A DNA stretch of 43,505 nucleotides from a virus: positions 1 through 43,505 of IMG/VR virus record IMGVR_UViG_3300042362_000136; one strand, written 5' to 3'. The translations under genes and the position numbers were made by a program. Below the pieces are notes generated by a model that saw nothing but the letters and a program-made list of their open reading frames with translations, had not been told where the DNA came from and did not search any database. Positions 1 to 7,488 of the stretch are shown here, piece by piece. Every line of letters begins with the position of its first letter. The stretch's first letter is position 1.

Positions 1-21
1 AATTCTGAACCTACATCTAAC

Positions 22-234
22 ATGAATAAACCCACATACGCGCAAGCCATGGAACAAAGGGAACGTCGCCTATACAAAGAGAACAAGCGGCAGTTCCTGC
101 TATCTCGTCTCGCTTCACTGGCGAGCGAATCGCGGGAACTGTCCGGCGATTCCGCAATCACGATTGCCTACCTCATGCAAGCTACGTTGTCCGAGTTAAT
201 GGCTGTCACTGATTGGCTTTTCGCGTGCGATTGA
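22..234 (+). CDS. Small hypothetical protein (70 aa)
   Basis: A 70-residue charged protein, rich in Arg, Glu and Leu and probably mostly helical (for example ERRLYKENKRQFLLSRLASL). I recognise no family. It has an ATG start with no clear Shine-Dalgarno site; only 21 bases precede it, so its promoter and operon partners may lie outside the window. The gene is followed 23 bp later by a strong intrinsic terminator, which supports it as the last gene of a rightward unit separate from the packaging genes. Amino-acid composition looks coding, but there is no functional clue. Confidence 0.6.
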   Translation: MNKPTYAQAMEQRERRLYKENKRQFLLSRLASLASESRELSGDSAITIAYLMQATLSELMAVTDWLFACD

Positions 235-257
235 CGCTTCGAAATCAGGCCGGAAAG

Positions 258-291
258 GCGCGCCATGGGAAACCATGGCGCGCTTTTTTTT
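258..291 (+). terminator. Rho-independent terminator, GAAA tetraloop
   Basis: A perfect 11-bp stem (GCGCGCCATGG at 258-268 with CCATGGCGCGC at 273-283) closes a GAAA tetraloop and is followed by eight T residues (284-291). It ends the transcript of the small gene upstream and insulates the packaging operon. The terminator after the capsid gene has the same GAAA loop. Confidence 0.93.
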
Positions 292-543
292 GTGCCATTG
301 CGCACCAGGTCTTACTGTTTACTTGAACACTAGGGGGGGGACGTCGAAATTCCGTGGGAAGCGCGAGCCTAGATGAACTTCAACACCCCGTATGTATTGA
401 TGGAAAAAAACGGTTTGGGCAATGGAGGGGGGGGGTGGTGTTGAAAATAATCGGGGGCGAAGTTTTGGAATCAGGATTCGCGTGTGTGTAAATTTGGAAA
501 AAATTGGGTTTGCACGAGCGTGCAAAGTTGACGAAGGTTAGTG
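292..543. other. Non-coding leader with G-tracts before the packaging operon
   Basis: About 250 bp with no credible gene on either strand. It holds a run of eight G (333-340), a run of nine G (427-435), A/T-rich stretches and, at its right end, one copy of the dispersed palindrome (510-525). A non-coding block immediately upstream of ParB-like and terminase genes is a common place for packaging (cos or pac) signals and for the operon promoter, but I could not identify a convincing promoter or a cos-like element here, so that role is inference. Confidence 0.55.
510..525. promoter_or_regulatory. Dispersed palindrome, copy 1
   Basis: TTGCACGAGCGTGCAA; with flanking T509 and A526 the arms are 8 bp around a 2-bp centre. 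It lies 18 bp upstream of the ParB-like start codon in the gap that leads the packaging genes. Confidence 0.85.
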
Positions 544-1050
544 ATGCAAGTCAGAAAACGAAGCCAACGTGCAAAAGAAGCGTCGATGAAGGTTGAAAAC
601 GTGCCGCTTGAAGACCTCATGCCGTATGCGAACAACCCGAGAAAGAACGACCATGCCGTTGATGACATGGTGAAGGTCATTGAAGCGGTTGGGTTTCGCG
701 TCCCGCTTCTGGTGAAGGGGAATGAGATTGTCGATGGGCATTTGCGTGCCAAAGCCGCGAAGAAGATGGGTTTGACCGAGGTTCCGGTGGTAAGATGCGA
801 CGACATGGATGACAAGAGTGTTCGCCTTCTCCGATTGATGGTCAACAAGGCTGCGGAATTTGCGGATTGGGATTTTGACTTGCTTGCCGGGGAATTTGAG
901 GACTTGGAGGATGCCGGGGTGGACTTCGGTGAGTATGATTTTGAGTGGTTTCCGAAGAAAAGGGCTGCGAGGAAGTCTGCTGCGCCGAGGGAGTTGCTGG
1001 AGGTGGAGGAATATAACGAGTGTCCGAGGTGTGGGCATACGTGGGGTTGA
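544..1050 (+). CDS. ParB-like (ParB/sulfiredoxin fold) nuclease-domain protein
   Basis: A 168-aa protein whose first ~100 residues match the ParB N-terminal fold common in phages beside terminase genes. It reads PLEDLMPYANNPRKND (residues 21-36), then a hydrophobic strand, then the GHLR motif at 65-68 followed by AKAAKKMG and a VPVV strand. The tail ends in a CPxCGH half zinc-knuckle (160-165). Such proteins are thought to bind or nick DNA; the role in packaging or replication is not settled. ATG 544 is preferred over GTG 541 because GAAGG at 533-537 gives a 6-bp spacing; ATG 586 is also possible. The small terminase follows after 29 bp, suggesting one operon. Confidence 0.8.
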   Translation: MQVRKRSQRAKEASMKVENVPLEDLMPYANNPRKNDHAVDDMVKVIEAVGFRVPLLVKGNEIVDGHLRAKAAKKMGLTEVPVVRCDDMDDKSVRLLRLMVNKAAEFADWDFDLLAGEFEDLEDAGVDFGEYDFEWFPKKRAARKSAAPRELLEVEEYNECPRCGHTWG

Positions 1051-1079
1051 TCTTTCCGATGGTTGGAGCACAGTCTTGT

Positions 1080-1640
1080 ATGGCAAAGCTACCCGTAGTA
1101 AAAGTTCGCTCCAGAGGGAGGAAGGAGTCCCCGAGTGTGGGGGAATTGCCTGTCAAGGTGAAGGAACGCATGGCCGAGCAGAAGGAGTTGATGCTCTTTC
1201 ACTTGTCGAGGTCGAATGGCAACGTCGTGTATGCGTGCAAGAAGGTTGGCGTGAGCCGCATGACGCATTACAGGTGGCTGGCTTCGGATGCGGTTTATGC
1301 GGAGTCGGTCAACGACATAGCCGAAGCGGTTGTGGACAACATGGAGGCGTTGTTCATACGAACGACGGTGGAGGAGAAGGACTTGCGGTCGATGCGATGG
1401 TTTTTGGAGAGGCGGGGCAAGGACAGGGGATACGGCAAGCCCACGGTCATGGCATTGGACGCTGATGGCAATCCGATTGGGTATGGCTCGGTGCAGAATA
1501 ATGTCCAAATCAATTTCAAGTCGGATGTTCCGGCGGATTCGTTGCGATTGGCGTTGTCCGATCTGCTGAAGCAGAATCCAATGCTGTTGGAGTCCTCGGA
1601 GAAGTCGGCAAACGTCATTGAGGTGGAGGAGGAGGAGTGA
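1080..1640 (+). CDS. Terminase small subunit (probable)
   Basis: A 186-aa protein with a helix-turn-helix at about residues 45-69 (NGNVVYACKKVGVSRMTHYRW), the layout expected of a DNA-recognising small terminase: N-terminal HTH, a central helical oligomerisation region and an acidic C-terminus (ends EVEEEE). It would bind the packaging site and hand DNA to the large subunit encoded 3 bp downstream. ATG 1080 starts a plausible N-terminus (MAKLPVVKV); in-frame ATGs at 1020 and 1059 exist, but 1020 lies inside the upstream gene. Assignment rests on the HTH plus position directly before the large terminase. Confidence 0.78.
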   Translation: MAKLPVVKVRSRGRKESPSVGELPVKVKERMAEQKELMLFHLSRSNGNVVYACKKVGVSRMTHYRWLASDAVYAESVNDIAEAVVDNMEALFIRTTVEEKDLRSMRWFLERRGKDRGYGKPTVMALDADGNPIGYGSVQNNVQINFKSDVPADSLRLALSDLLKQNPMLLESSEKSANVIEVEEEE

Positions 1641-1643
1641 GCC

Positions 1644-3293
1644 ATGGGTAGAAAGCCGAAAGTGGTGCTTCCGACGAAGCTGGTGAGCAAGAAAGCCCCG
1701 GACCCGATGGAGTCCGCTTCTCCCGTGGAGAGGGCGCAACACGCCATACGGACGGGTGCGGTGGCAGTTCCGCATGGAATGTCTGATTCGGAGTATGTCC
1801 TGCTGCTTTCAACGCTGGTGGAGTTGGCTAGGGAGAATTTCCTCGCCTACTACCACTTGTTCAACCCTCAGGGGCATTCGCAGTTTGTGCTTGGGGGTGT
1901 CCACAGATATTTGATTTCGTTGGTTCAGCAGATTGTGGGGAATGAATTGCCGCCGAACACGGCAGTGTCGATGCCTCCACAGCACGGGAAGAGTTCTATG
2001 CTGTCGGTGGAGGCTCCGTCGTGGGTGCTGGGGAGGTTTCCCTCTTATAATGTGGCGATCACGGGTTTCTCGCACACGTTGGTGACGAAGTTCTCCAAGG
2101 CGATACGCGCACGAATGGAAAGCCCGTTGTATCAGTTGGTGTTTCCCGGCATACATCCGGTGAGGGGCAGCAACAAGTCTGATGAGTGGGTGACGACGAA
2201 GGGTGGAGGGGTTGTGGCGAAGTCCTCCGGGTCGAAGCTGACGGGTAGGCGGGTTGATCTCCTCATCATGGATGACGTTCACGCGGGTCGTGCCGAGGCT
2301 GAGTCCGAGGTTTTGCGTGAGAAAGTGATCCAGTGGTATTTCGGGGATTGCTTCACGCGCCTTCACCCATCCGCGAAGCAGTTCATCATCGGAACACGAT
2401 GGCATCCAGACGATTTGATCGGAAAGCTCACCAGTGACGAGCACGTAAACCAGTTGATAGCGGAGGGTAGGCCGGATCAGCAGTTCAACTACATCAACAT
2501 TCCGGCAATCCTTGAGGAGGGGGAGACGGATGTGCTCAACAGGGGGGCGAATGAAGCGTTATTCCCAGAAGAACGTCCGCTTTCCTATCTCCAAGGCATC
2601 AAGGCGACGATTCCAGCCTATGAGTGGGACAGTCAGTATCGCGGAAAGCCGCGTTCTGTGAGCAGCAGCATAACGGACTTGTCCAATCTGAAGTATGTCA
2701 GAATGTCGGACGTTCCGTGGGACAATATAGATGAAATAGTGCGCGGTTGGGATACCGCGTTGAGCGAGGAGCAGACAGCTGACTACACGGCTGGTGCTCT
2801 TCTTGGCTATGACAGGAAGTCGAAGACGCTTTACGTCCTTAACATGGTGAGGAGGCGTCTCGCGTGGGCAAAGATGCGGTCCCTCATCACTCTTCAAGCA
2901 GAAGTCGATCTTCGCGGATACCCACAAGCAGGAACGATAGCTACGGAGAGTGGCGAGGAGCCTTCGATACGCGTGCTTCGCATGGGTATGGAAGGTGTCG
3001 GCGGGTTCAAGGGCGTGGTTGAGGATGTGCGTGATGCTCTCATAGGCAGGGTGAAGGTCGAGTTGAAGAACCCCCCGAAGCGTTCCGAGGGTGGTGGCTC
3101 AAAGTTGCTTCGCGCACAGTCTTGGCTTAACAAGGTTGAGGCTGGGCAGGTCGTTGTGGTTCAAGCAGAATGGACGAAGGATTTCATTGACGAGCTTGAC
3201 ACGTTCCCTGACGGAAAGCATGATGACCAGATGGATGCCGTGAGCGTTGCGTGGGAAATGCTTGAAAAGCGCGGCAAGTTGCTTTTGGCCTAA
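1644..3293 (+). CDS. Terminase large subunit
   Basis: A 549-aa packaging motor and nuclease. The ATPase half shows Walker A PPQHGKSS (111-118), Walker B LLIMDD (206-211) and a coupling-type motif IIGTRWHPDDL (248-258). The RNase-H-like nuclease half starts at VRGWDTA (366-372) and ends with the characteristic FPDGKHDDQMDAV segment (acidic residues at about 527-531). This layout matches the large-terminase family with the Mu gp28-type C-terminal nuclease. Length is normal. A strong GGAGGAGGAG Shine-Dalgarno sits 7-8 bp before the ATG, unlike many other genes here. It would dock on the portal (6017-7486) and translocate DNA into proheads. Confidence 0.97.
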   Translation: MGRKPKVVLPTKLVSKKAPDPMESASPVERAQHAIRTGAVAVPHGMSDSEYVLLLSTLVELARENFLAYYHLFNPQGHSQFVLGGVHRYLISLVQQIVGNELPPNTAVSMPPQHGKSSMLSVEAPSWVLGRFPSYNVAITGFSHTLVTKFSKAIRARMESPLYQLVFPGIHPVRGSNKSDEWVTTKGGGVVAKSSGSKLTGRRVDLLIMDDVHAGRAEAESEVLREKVIQWYFGDCFTRLHPSAKQFIIGTRWHPDDLIGKLTSDEHVNQLIAEGRPDQQFNYINIPAILEEGETDVLNRGANEALFPEERPLSYLQGIKATIPAYEWDSQYRGKPRSVSSSITDLSNLKYVRMSDVPWDNIDEIVRGWDTALSEEQTADYTAGALLGYDRKSKTLYVLNMVRRRLAWAKMRSLITLQAEVDLRGYPQAGTIATESGEEPSIRVLRMGMEGVGGFKGVVEDVRDALIGRVKVELKNPPKRSEGGGSKLLRAQSWLNKVEAGQVVVVQAEWTKDFIDELDTFPDGKHDDQMDAVSVAWEMLEKRGKLLLA

Positions 3294-3307
3294 CAAAACA
3301 ATAAAAC

Positions 3308-3580
3308 ATGAGTGCCGTGGACAATGAGTTGGACAATTTCGTGGAACAATTCACGGACGAGCCGCTTATCAAAATGGATGGATACGACGATTGTGTCGTC
3401 GGAGTTGTCGAGCAATACGGGAGACCTCCCATTTTGTGCTACGACAAGGACAAGGTGATAGCGAGGCTGGTTGAGCAGGGAATGGAGAATGATGAGGAAG
3501 CCTTGGAGTTCTGGGCATTCAACCAACTCGGTGCGTGGGTAGGAGAATATACGCCTTGCTTCGTAACGCTTAAAAGCTAA
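3308..3580 (+). CDS. Conserved small phage protein, function unknown
   Basis: A 90-aa acidic protein. The pattern MDGYDDCVVGVVEQYGRPP, then CYDKDKVIARLVEQGM, then EALEFWAFNQLGAWVGE-TPCF is one I recognise from many phage and plasmid small proteins of unknown function, with the invariant GAWVGEGTP-like ending. It has no enzymatic motif. It starts 14 bp after the large terminase stop and so is probably in the same transcript. The conserved ending argues that it is a real gene and not a random open frame. Confidence 0.75.
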   Translation: MSAVDNELDNFVEQFTDEPLIKMDGYDDCVVGVVEQYGRPPILCYDKDKVIARLVEQGMENDEEALEFWAFNQLGAWVGEYTPCFVTLKS

Positions 3581-3583
3581 TCT

Positions 3584-4183
3584 ATGCTCACTATGAGCAT
3601 GGCTAGCACGTTCTTCAAGTATCCGCCGCAAAACCCGGACGAGTTTGAGGCACTTTGCCAGCACGTTCGCGAGCTTCGTCCCAAAGCAATCATGGAGATC
3701 GGGTCGAGGCACGGTCGGTCCTTGATTCGTCTCGCGGAAGCATCGATGCCCTCGCTAGAACGTGTCATCATTGTTGACCTACCCGGATCGTTGTGGGGCA
3801 AGGACAACTCCGAGCAAGCTCTTCGCGATTGCGCCAAGCACCTGTCTGATCGAGGAATCGAGGTTGAGCTACACCTGATTGACTCGCATAGCCGCGAAGC
3901 CCACGCTCTTGCACAACGGGAGCGTGGCAATATCGACTTCCTCTTCATCGACGGAGACCATACCTACAGGGGAGTTTCCAATGACTATATCTGGTTCGGC
4001 CCGTGCGTTCGGTCAGGCGGGACGGTGGCGTTTCACGATGTCTGCGCCCCGGATGGCATCGGGTCAAAGGGTCATCTCGTGGAAGTTCCAAAGTTCTGGA
4101 ATGAAATCAAGACGACACAAGACACAACGCTCCATAGCAACGGGTCAGTGTATGGAATCGGGATCAAACTGATCAATTATTGA
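3584..4183 (+). CDS. Class I SAM-dependent methyltransferase (Methyltransf_24-like)
   Basis: A 199-aa Rossmann-type methyltransferase. Motif I is EIGSRHG (38-44), an acidic strand end VIIVDLPG (61-68) would hold the SAM ribose, and FIDGDHTY (121-128) with GGTVAFHD (145-152) match the small-molecule or sugar methyltransferase group that includes cephalosporin-hydroxylase-like proteins. The substrate is unknown; with a sulfotransferase and glycosyltransferases elsewhere in the genome a sugar is plausible (inference). In-frame ATGs at 3593 and 3599 are alternative starts; a TTGCTT-16-TAATCT promoter-like pair at 3556-3583 would favour them. It starts 3 bp after the previous gene. Confidence 0.8.
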   Translation: MLTMSMASTFFKYPPQNPDEFEALCQHVRELRPKAIMEIGSRHGRSLIRLAEASMPSLERVIIVDLPGSLWGKDNSEQALRDCAKHLSDRGIEVELHLIDSHSREAHALAQRERGNIDFLFIDGDHTYRGVSNDYIWFGPCVRSGGTVAFHDVCAPDGIGSKGHLVEVPKFWNEIKTTQDTTLHSNGSVYGIGIKLINY

Positions 4184-4189
4184 TATGGC

Positions 4190-5116
4190 ATGGATAATCA
4201 GCAGGGCACTGATGGAGAGCTTAGAGAACTCGCCCTCTTCGCGGGGGCTGGTGGCGGAATCCTCGCCGGAAAACTCCTCGGATGGAAAACGGTCTGTACC
4301 GTCGAAATCGACCCTTATGCCGCAAGTGTTCTTGTCGCTAGGCAAAATGACGGAATTCTCGCACCTTTCCCAATCTGGGATGACATCAGAACATTTACGG
4401 CAAAAGCGTATAGAGGAATTGTTGATGTCGTATCTGGAGGTTTTCCGTGTCAGGACTTGTCGAAAACGTGGAAAGGCGCGGGTCTCAAGGGAAAACGAAG
4501 CGGGTTGTGGTTTGAGATGTGCAGAGTCGTTGACGAAGCGTGTCCACGATTCGTCTTTATCGAAAACGTCCAAAGTCTCAGGTCAGACGGCATCAAGGAG
4601 GTCTGGAAATCACTCGCTCAGATCGGATACAGTTGCAGAAGCGGGGACTTCTATGCGTCGGATGTCGGAGCACCGCATCTACGCAAGCGAACATTCATTC
4701 TCGCGTTTAGGGAGTGGTCGCCATTGGACGAGGAGGGTAACTACCAGCAGTTCACGAATGGTGGAGCAACAGGCAGCAAGAATTGCCGAGTCGGTGGTTC
4801 ACGATGCGATTGCGTTAGGGCACATTCCAAGGACGGCTGGCGTATTGTTGACGAAAGTTGGGGAACTGTTGCCTACCCCGACAGTGCAGGACTCAGAGAA
4901 CAACGCAGGACGAGCACAGTATCTCAGGAACACATATCCATTGAATGTAATAGCTGGTGGAGCAATGAACCCTCAATGGTCAGAGTGGATCATGGGGTTT
5001 CCAATAGGGTGGACAGGCTTAGAACCCTTGGAAATGCACAAGTTCCAGCAGTGGCTAGACTTGCATGGGAAGTCCTCTATTCGTCGTTAGACAAGTCCCG
5101 GCTACCTACTTATTGA
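4190..5116 (+). CDS. DNA (cytosine-5) methyltransferase
   Basis: A 308-aa C5-cytosine methylase. Motif I is FAGAGGG (17-23), motif II VEIDPYA (38-44), motif IV GGFPCQDLS with the catalytic Cys87, motif VI ENV (125-127), motif VIII-like PHLRKRTFILA (residues ~163-173) and motif X GNAQVP (281-286). The variable region between ~175 and ~265 is the target-recognition domain. The protein is complete, so it should methylate DNA, probably protecting the phage from host restriction or marking its own DNA. It overlaps a 301-codon open frame in another frame whose last ~76 residues also look like a methyltransferase C-terminus (separate entry). No Shine-Dalgarno is obvious. Confidence 0.93.
   Translation: MDNQQGTDGELRELALFAGAGGGILAGKLLGWKTVCTVEIDPYAASVLVARQNDGILAPFPIWDDIRTFTAKAYRGIVDVVSGGFPCQDLSKTWKGAGLKGKRSGLWFEMCRVVDEACPRFVFIENVQSLRSDGIKEVWKSLAQIGYSCRSGDFYASDVGAPHLRKRTFILAFREWSPLDEEGNYQQFTNGGATGSKNCRVGGSRCDCVRAHSKDGWRIVDESWGTVAYPDSAGLREQRRTSTVSQEHISIECNSWWSNEPSMVRVDHGVSNRVDRLRTLGNAQVPAVARLAWEVLYSSLDKSRLPTY
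4860..5090 (+). other. Alternate-frame segment resembling a second C5-methyltransferase C-terminus
   Basis: Within the methylase gene, one base further along, an open frame runs from ATG 4185 to the stop at 5088-5090. Its last ~76 residues read GELLPTPTVQDSENN, then NPQWSEWIMGFPIGWTGLEP and KFQQWLDLHG. The pattern LPTPT...NPxWxEWxMGFPxGWT is a familiar C-terminal signature of other phage cytosine methylases. The same DNA (about 4970-5060) encodes the RVDRLRTLGNAQVP motif of the main frame. Expression by internal initiation or +1 frameshifting is unproven, and the N-terminal ~200 codons of this frame show nothing I recognise with certainty. Confidence 0.4.
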
Positions 5117-5145
5117 TTGCCGTCAGGCATTATCTCCAGTATACT
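5117..5145 (+). promoter_or_regulatory. Promoter before the sulfotransferase-like gene
   Basis: TTGCCG (5117-5122), 17-bp spacer, TATACT (5140-5145). The ATG at 5152 is only 6 bp after the -10 box, so the transcript would be leaderless. Confidence 0.5.
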
Positions 5146-5151
5146 TTTCCA

Positions 5152-5988
5152 ATGAGAACCAATAAGGACCGCTCTGTTGTGCTCATCGAAAACCCGTTGA
5201 CCGGGAATGATGCATTCGCTTCTGCTCTCGGCCTTACTGAGAGCATCGGCGCGGAAAAGCACATTAGCCCCAATGAGGCTAGGAGCATTTACGGAAGGGA
5301 TGCTTGGAGTTCGGCTCAGAAGGTGATTCTGATCCGAGACCCGAGGGAGCGGTTTGAGAGTGCAATGATACTTGCTTTTTTGAACAAGGGTTCTGAGCAA
5401 TTCACGGACGAATTCAACCTCCACCTAATCGAAAACGAGAGCAAAAAGCCACAAGAAAGGGCGACTGAACTCATCGCTTTCGTGAGGGATAACATCGGCC
5501 TTGTGCCTCAGTTCTTTCTGCCTCAGACCCATTGGCTTACTGCCAAGTTCGACTTGATTCTGGCTAGTCGTGACATAGCTGAATACTTCAACAAGGTCAT
5601 CGGTAAGTGCTGCTTGAAAAAGAACTCACTGCGCTCAAACCCGCAGTATCGTTCGTTCCGGGGGAAATCGGACCTCTCTCTTGTAAAGGAGGTCTACGCC
5701 GAAGACTACGAACTCTTTTCCAGACTAAAGGTTTGGTCTCCTGACCCAATGTCGGTTCGTCTGGTAGAAGGCTACTGCAAGCGTTGCATGGCTAACGAGG
5801 GAAAGTTTTCGGAACTCATCAGTGGAGTCGAGCTTACGGACACCAACGAAGCTATCGAGGCAAGCAGCAATTCTGAAAATAGCGCAGAAGAACCTATATT
5901 GCACGTTCGTGCAAAGAGGAAACGCTCCAAGAAGTCCACTATTGACTCTGAGCTTACCGTGATTGACACAGATAGTGTGGAGGAGTAA
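5152..5988 (+). CDS. Sulfotransferase-like protein
   Basis: A 278-aa protein. VVLIENPLTGNDAFASAL (9-26) followed by KVILIRDPRERFESAMI (57-73) matches the 3'-phosphate-binding RDPRERF segment of PAPS-dependent sulfotransferases, and FFLPQTHWLTAKFDLILASRD (about 121-141) fits the later conserved part. The N-terminal PSB loop is not canonical, so activity is uncertain. The C-terminal ~60 residues are acidic then basic low complexity (RAKRKRSKKS). ATG 5152 is chosen because a promoter lies 6 bp upstream and the in-frame extension to 5065 overlaps the methylase. A palindrome copy (5899-5914) is embedded near its 3' end, upstream of the portal promoter. Confidence 0.6.
   Translation: MRTNKDRSVVLIENPLTGNDAFASALGLTESIGAEKHISPNEARSIYGRDAWSSAQKVILIRDPRERFESAMILAFLNKGSEQFTDEFNLHLIENESKKPQERATELIAFVRDNIGLVPQFFLPQTHWLTAKFDLILASRDIAEYFNKVIGKCCLKKNSLRSNPQYRSFRGKSDLSLVKEVYAEDYELFSRLKVWSPDPMSVRLVEGYCKRCMANEGKFSELISGVELTDTNEAIEASSNSENSAEEPILHVRAKRKRSKKSTIDSELTVIDTDSVEE
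5899..5914. promoter_or_regulatory. Dispersed palindrome, copy 2 (inside a gene)
   Basis: TTGCACGTTCGTGCAA, the only full copy lying well inside a coding sequence (it encodes LHVRAK in the sulfotransferase-like gene). It is 48 bp upstream of the -35 box of the portal promoter. Confidence 0.8.
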
Positions 5989-5991
5989 ACT
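5963..5991 (+). promoter_or_regulatory. Strong promoter for the portal/head genes
   Basis: TTGACA (5963-5968, consensus), 17-bp spacer, TAAACT (5986-5991). Predicted start near 5998, giving a leader of roughly 19 nt before ATG 6017. It overlaps the end of the preceding gene. Confidence 0.65.
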
Positions 5992-6016
5992 GACCGAAGC
6001 CACCCGCTTCACAGTC

Positions 6017-7486
6017 ATGCCAAGCCTTCTTAGCCTTCTTGGATTTTCGAGAAAGTCGAAAGTCACCTCGATTACTCCTGCGGAAGCGGCGATGCTGTCG
6101 CGGCTTCCAGATGAAAAAACACGGGAGTTCATCGAATACCGAATCGGTGTTCCGATTCACAAGTTCACTGACTACTCCAGCTACGTAAACGCCGGGGCAA
6201 AGAAGGTCTGGGCTGCGATGCGAGCAGTCAGGCTAATTTCAGCTACTGCCATCTCAGCGAACTTCAAAATCATTGACACTACTGCGGCAGACGATTCGCT
6301 TACCGTCCCGATCAACCCGCGTGACCCGGACACCGTGTCATTCGGCAGGGGAAGATTCCTGACTAAGCCCAACCCATACGATACTTGGGAAGAGCTTATC
6401 GACATGACGGTGGCACATCTGGAGTTCACCGGAAACGCCTATTGGCTAAAGGACGAGCCTGACCTGCTTGGTCGCCCATCGGCTTTGTTCCCACTTTTGC
6501 CGCAAAACGTGAAGTGGATTCCCTCGCTTACGGAAAAGATTTCGGCCTTTGTTTATACAGTGAACGGCAAGGAACTTCGATTTGAACCGGAGCAAATCAT
6601 CCATTTCCGATACACCAACCCTTCCGACCTCATTGCTGGTCTCGGTAGCCTTGAGGCTGCGGAAGACCTCTACCGGGACGCGATGGCGCAAACAGAGATT
6701 CGCCTCAAATTCAAGGAGAATGGAGCGCAGCCTTCCGGCGTAATGACGTTGGATGATGGTTCCGTTTCAGACGAAGTAGAGTGGGAAAAACTTCGCCGCA
6801 AGTTCCACGCTGAATACGCTGGTAAGAAGAACTCTGGCAAGGTTGCGTTCCTAAACGGGAAGTGGTCCTATCACAAACTCGGCCTAACGATGTCTGAGAT
6901 GCAGTCGCTGGAAGAGTCGAAGTGGACTGTAGAGCAGATTTTCCTCAACCACGGTGTTCCTCTTTCCATCGCTGGGGTTCAAGGCGCGGCTAACTATGCT
7001 ACGGCTAGGCAGGACGAGATAAACTTCCGCCGCTACAAGATCGTTCCTCTGATTGACATCATTGTGGGTAAGATTAACGCGGACGGGTTCATCCAGAAGA
7101 TTAACCCCAACTTCAAGCTCACATACGAACTCTACGGGGTCATCGACACGGAGCAGATCACCAAAGCCCACCTTCCTCTGCTTCGTGAGGGGGTTATCAC
7201 GCGCAACGAATTTCGAGAGTTGATCGGATTCCGTCGCATCGACAATCCGCTTCTGGATCAAATCATGGTCATGGTCAACACCATCCCCATTGAACTTGCT
7301 GGTCTAGCCAATCTGTCAAACGCGGATATGCTTCGGGCCTACGGTGAAACAGTTGGCGGTGACGTTGAAGACATCACAGGACAGATCGAGGAAGACAGCA
7401 GTGATGATTCTCAGCGAAGTGTGACCGTGCGATCCGTCACGCCAAGCAAAACCTACCCAGCCAAGCCCAAGAAGCGGAAGCGTTGA
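6017..7486 (+). CDS. Portal protein (HK97 family)
   Basis: A 489-aa portal. Family-typical stretches are VWAAMRAVRLISATAISANF near the N-terminus, the clip/wing region LIDMTVAHLEFTGNAYWLK, EQIIHFRYTNPSD...GLGSLEAAEDLYRDAMA, and the tail region LEESKWTVEQIFLNHGVPLSIAG...NYATARQDEINFRRYKIVPLID. The C-terminus is acidic then Lys/Arg-rich. Twelve copies would form the DNA-entry ring that binds terminase and connectors. ATG 6017 is preferred to the in-frame TTG at 5963 because a consensus promoter occupies 5963-5991. There is no Shine-Dalgarno. It is followed by the morphogenesis gene after 2 bp. Confidence 0.93.
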   Translation: MPSLLSLLGFSRKSKVTSITPAEAAMLSRLPDEKTREFIEYRIGVPIHKFTDYSSYVNAGAKKVWAAMRAVRLISATAISANFKIIDTTAADDSLTVPINPRDPDTVSFGRGRFLTKPNPYDTWEELIDMTVAHLEFTGNAYWLKDEPDLLGRPSALFPLLPQNVKWIPSLTEKISAFVYTVNGKELRFEPEQIIHFRYTNPSDLIAGLGSLEAAEDLYRDAMAQTEIRLKFKENGAQPSGVMTLDDGSVSDEVEWEKLRRKFHAEYAGKKNSGKVAFLNGKWSYHKLGLTMSEMQSLEESKWTVEQIFLNHGVPLSIAGVQGAANYATARQDEINFRRYKIVPLIDIIVGKINADGFIQKINPNFKLTYELYGVIDTEQITKAHLPLLREGVITRNEFRELIGFRRIDNPLLDQIMVMVNTIPIELAGLANLSNADMLRAYGETVGGDVEDITGQIEEDSSDDSQRSVTVRSVTPSKTYPAKPKKRKR

Positions 7487-7488
7487 CC

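Noticed and set aside
3279-3307. TTGCTT-17-TAAAAC as a promoter for the 90-aa gene
   Set aside because: The -10 would touch the ATG and match poorly; co-transcription with terminase is simpler.
4185-4859. First ~225 codons of the alternate frame in the methylase gene as a protein
   Set aside because: Open but Ser/Arg-rich, with no domain I can defend; only the last ~76 codons show a recognisable motif.
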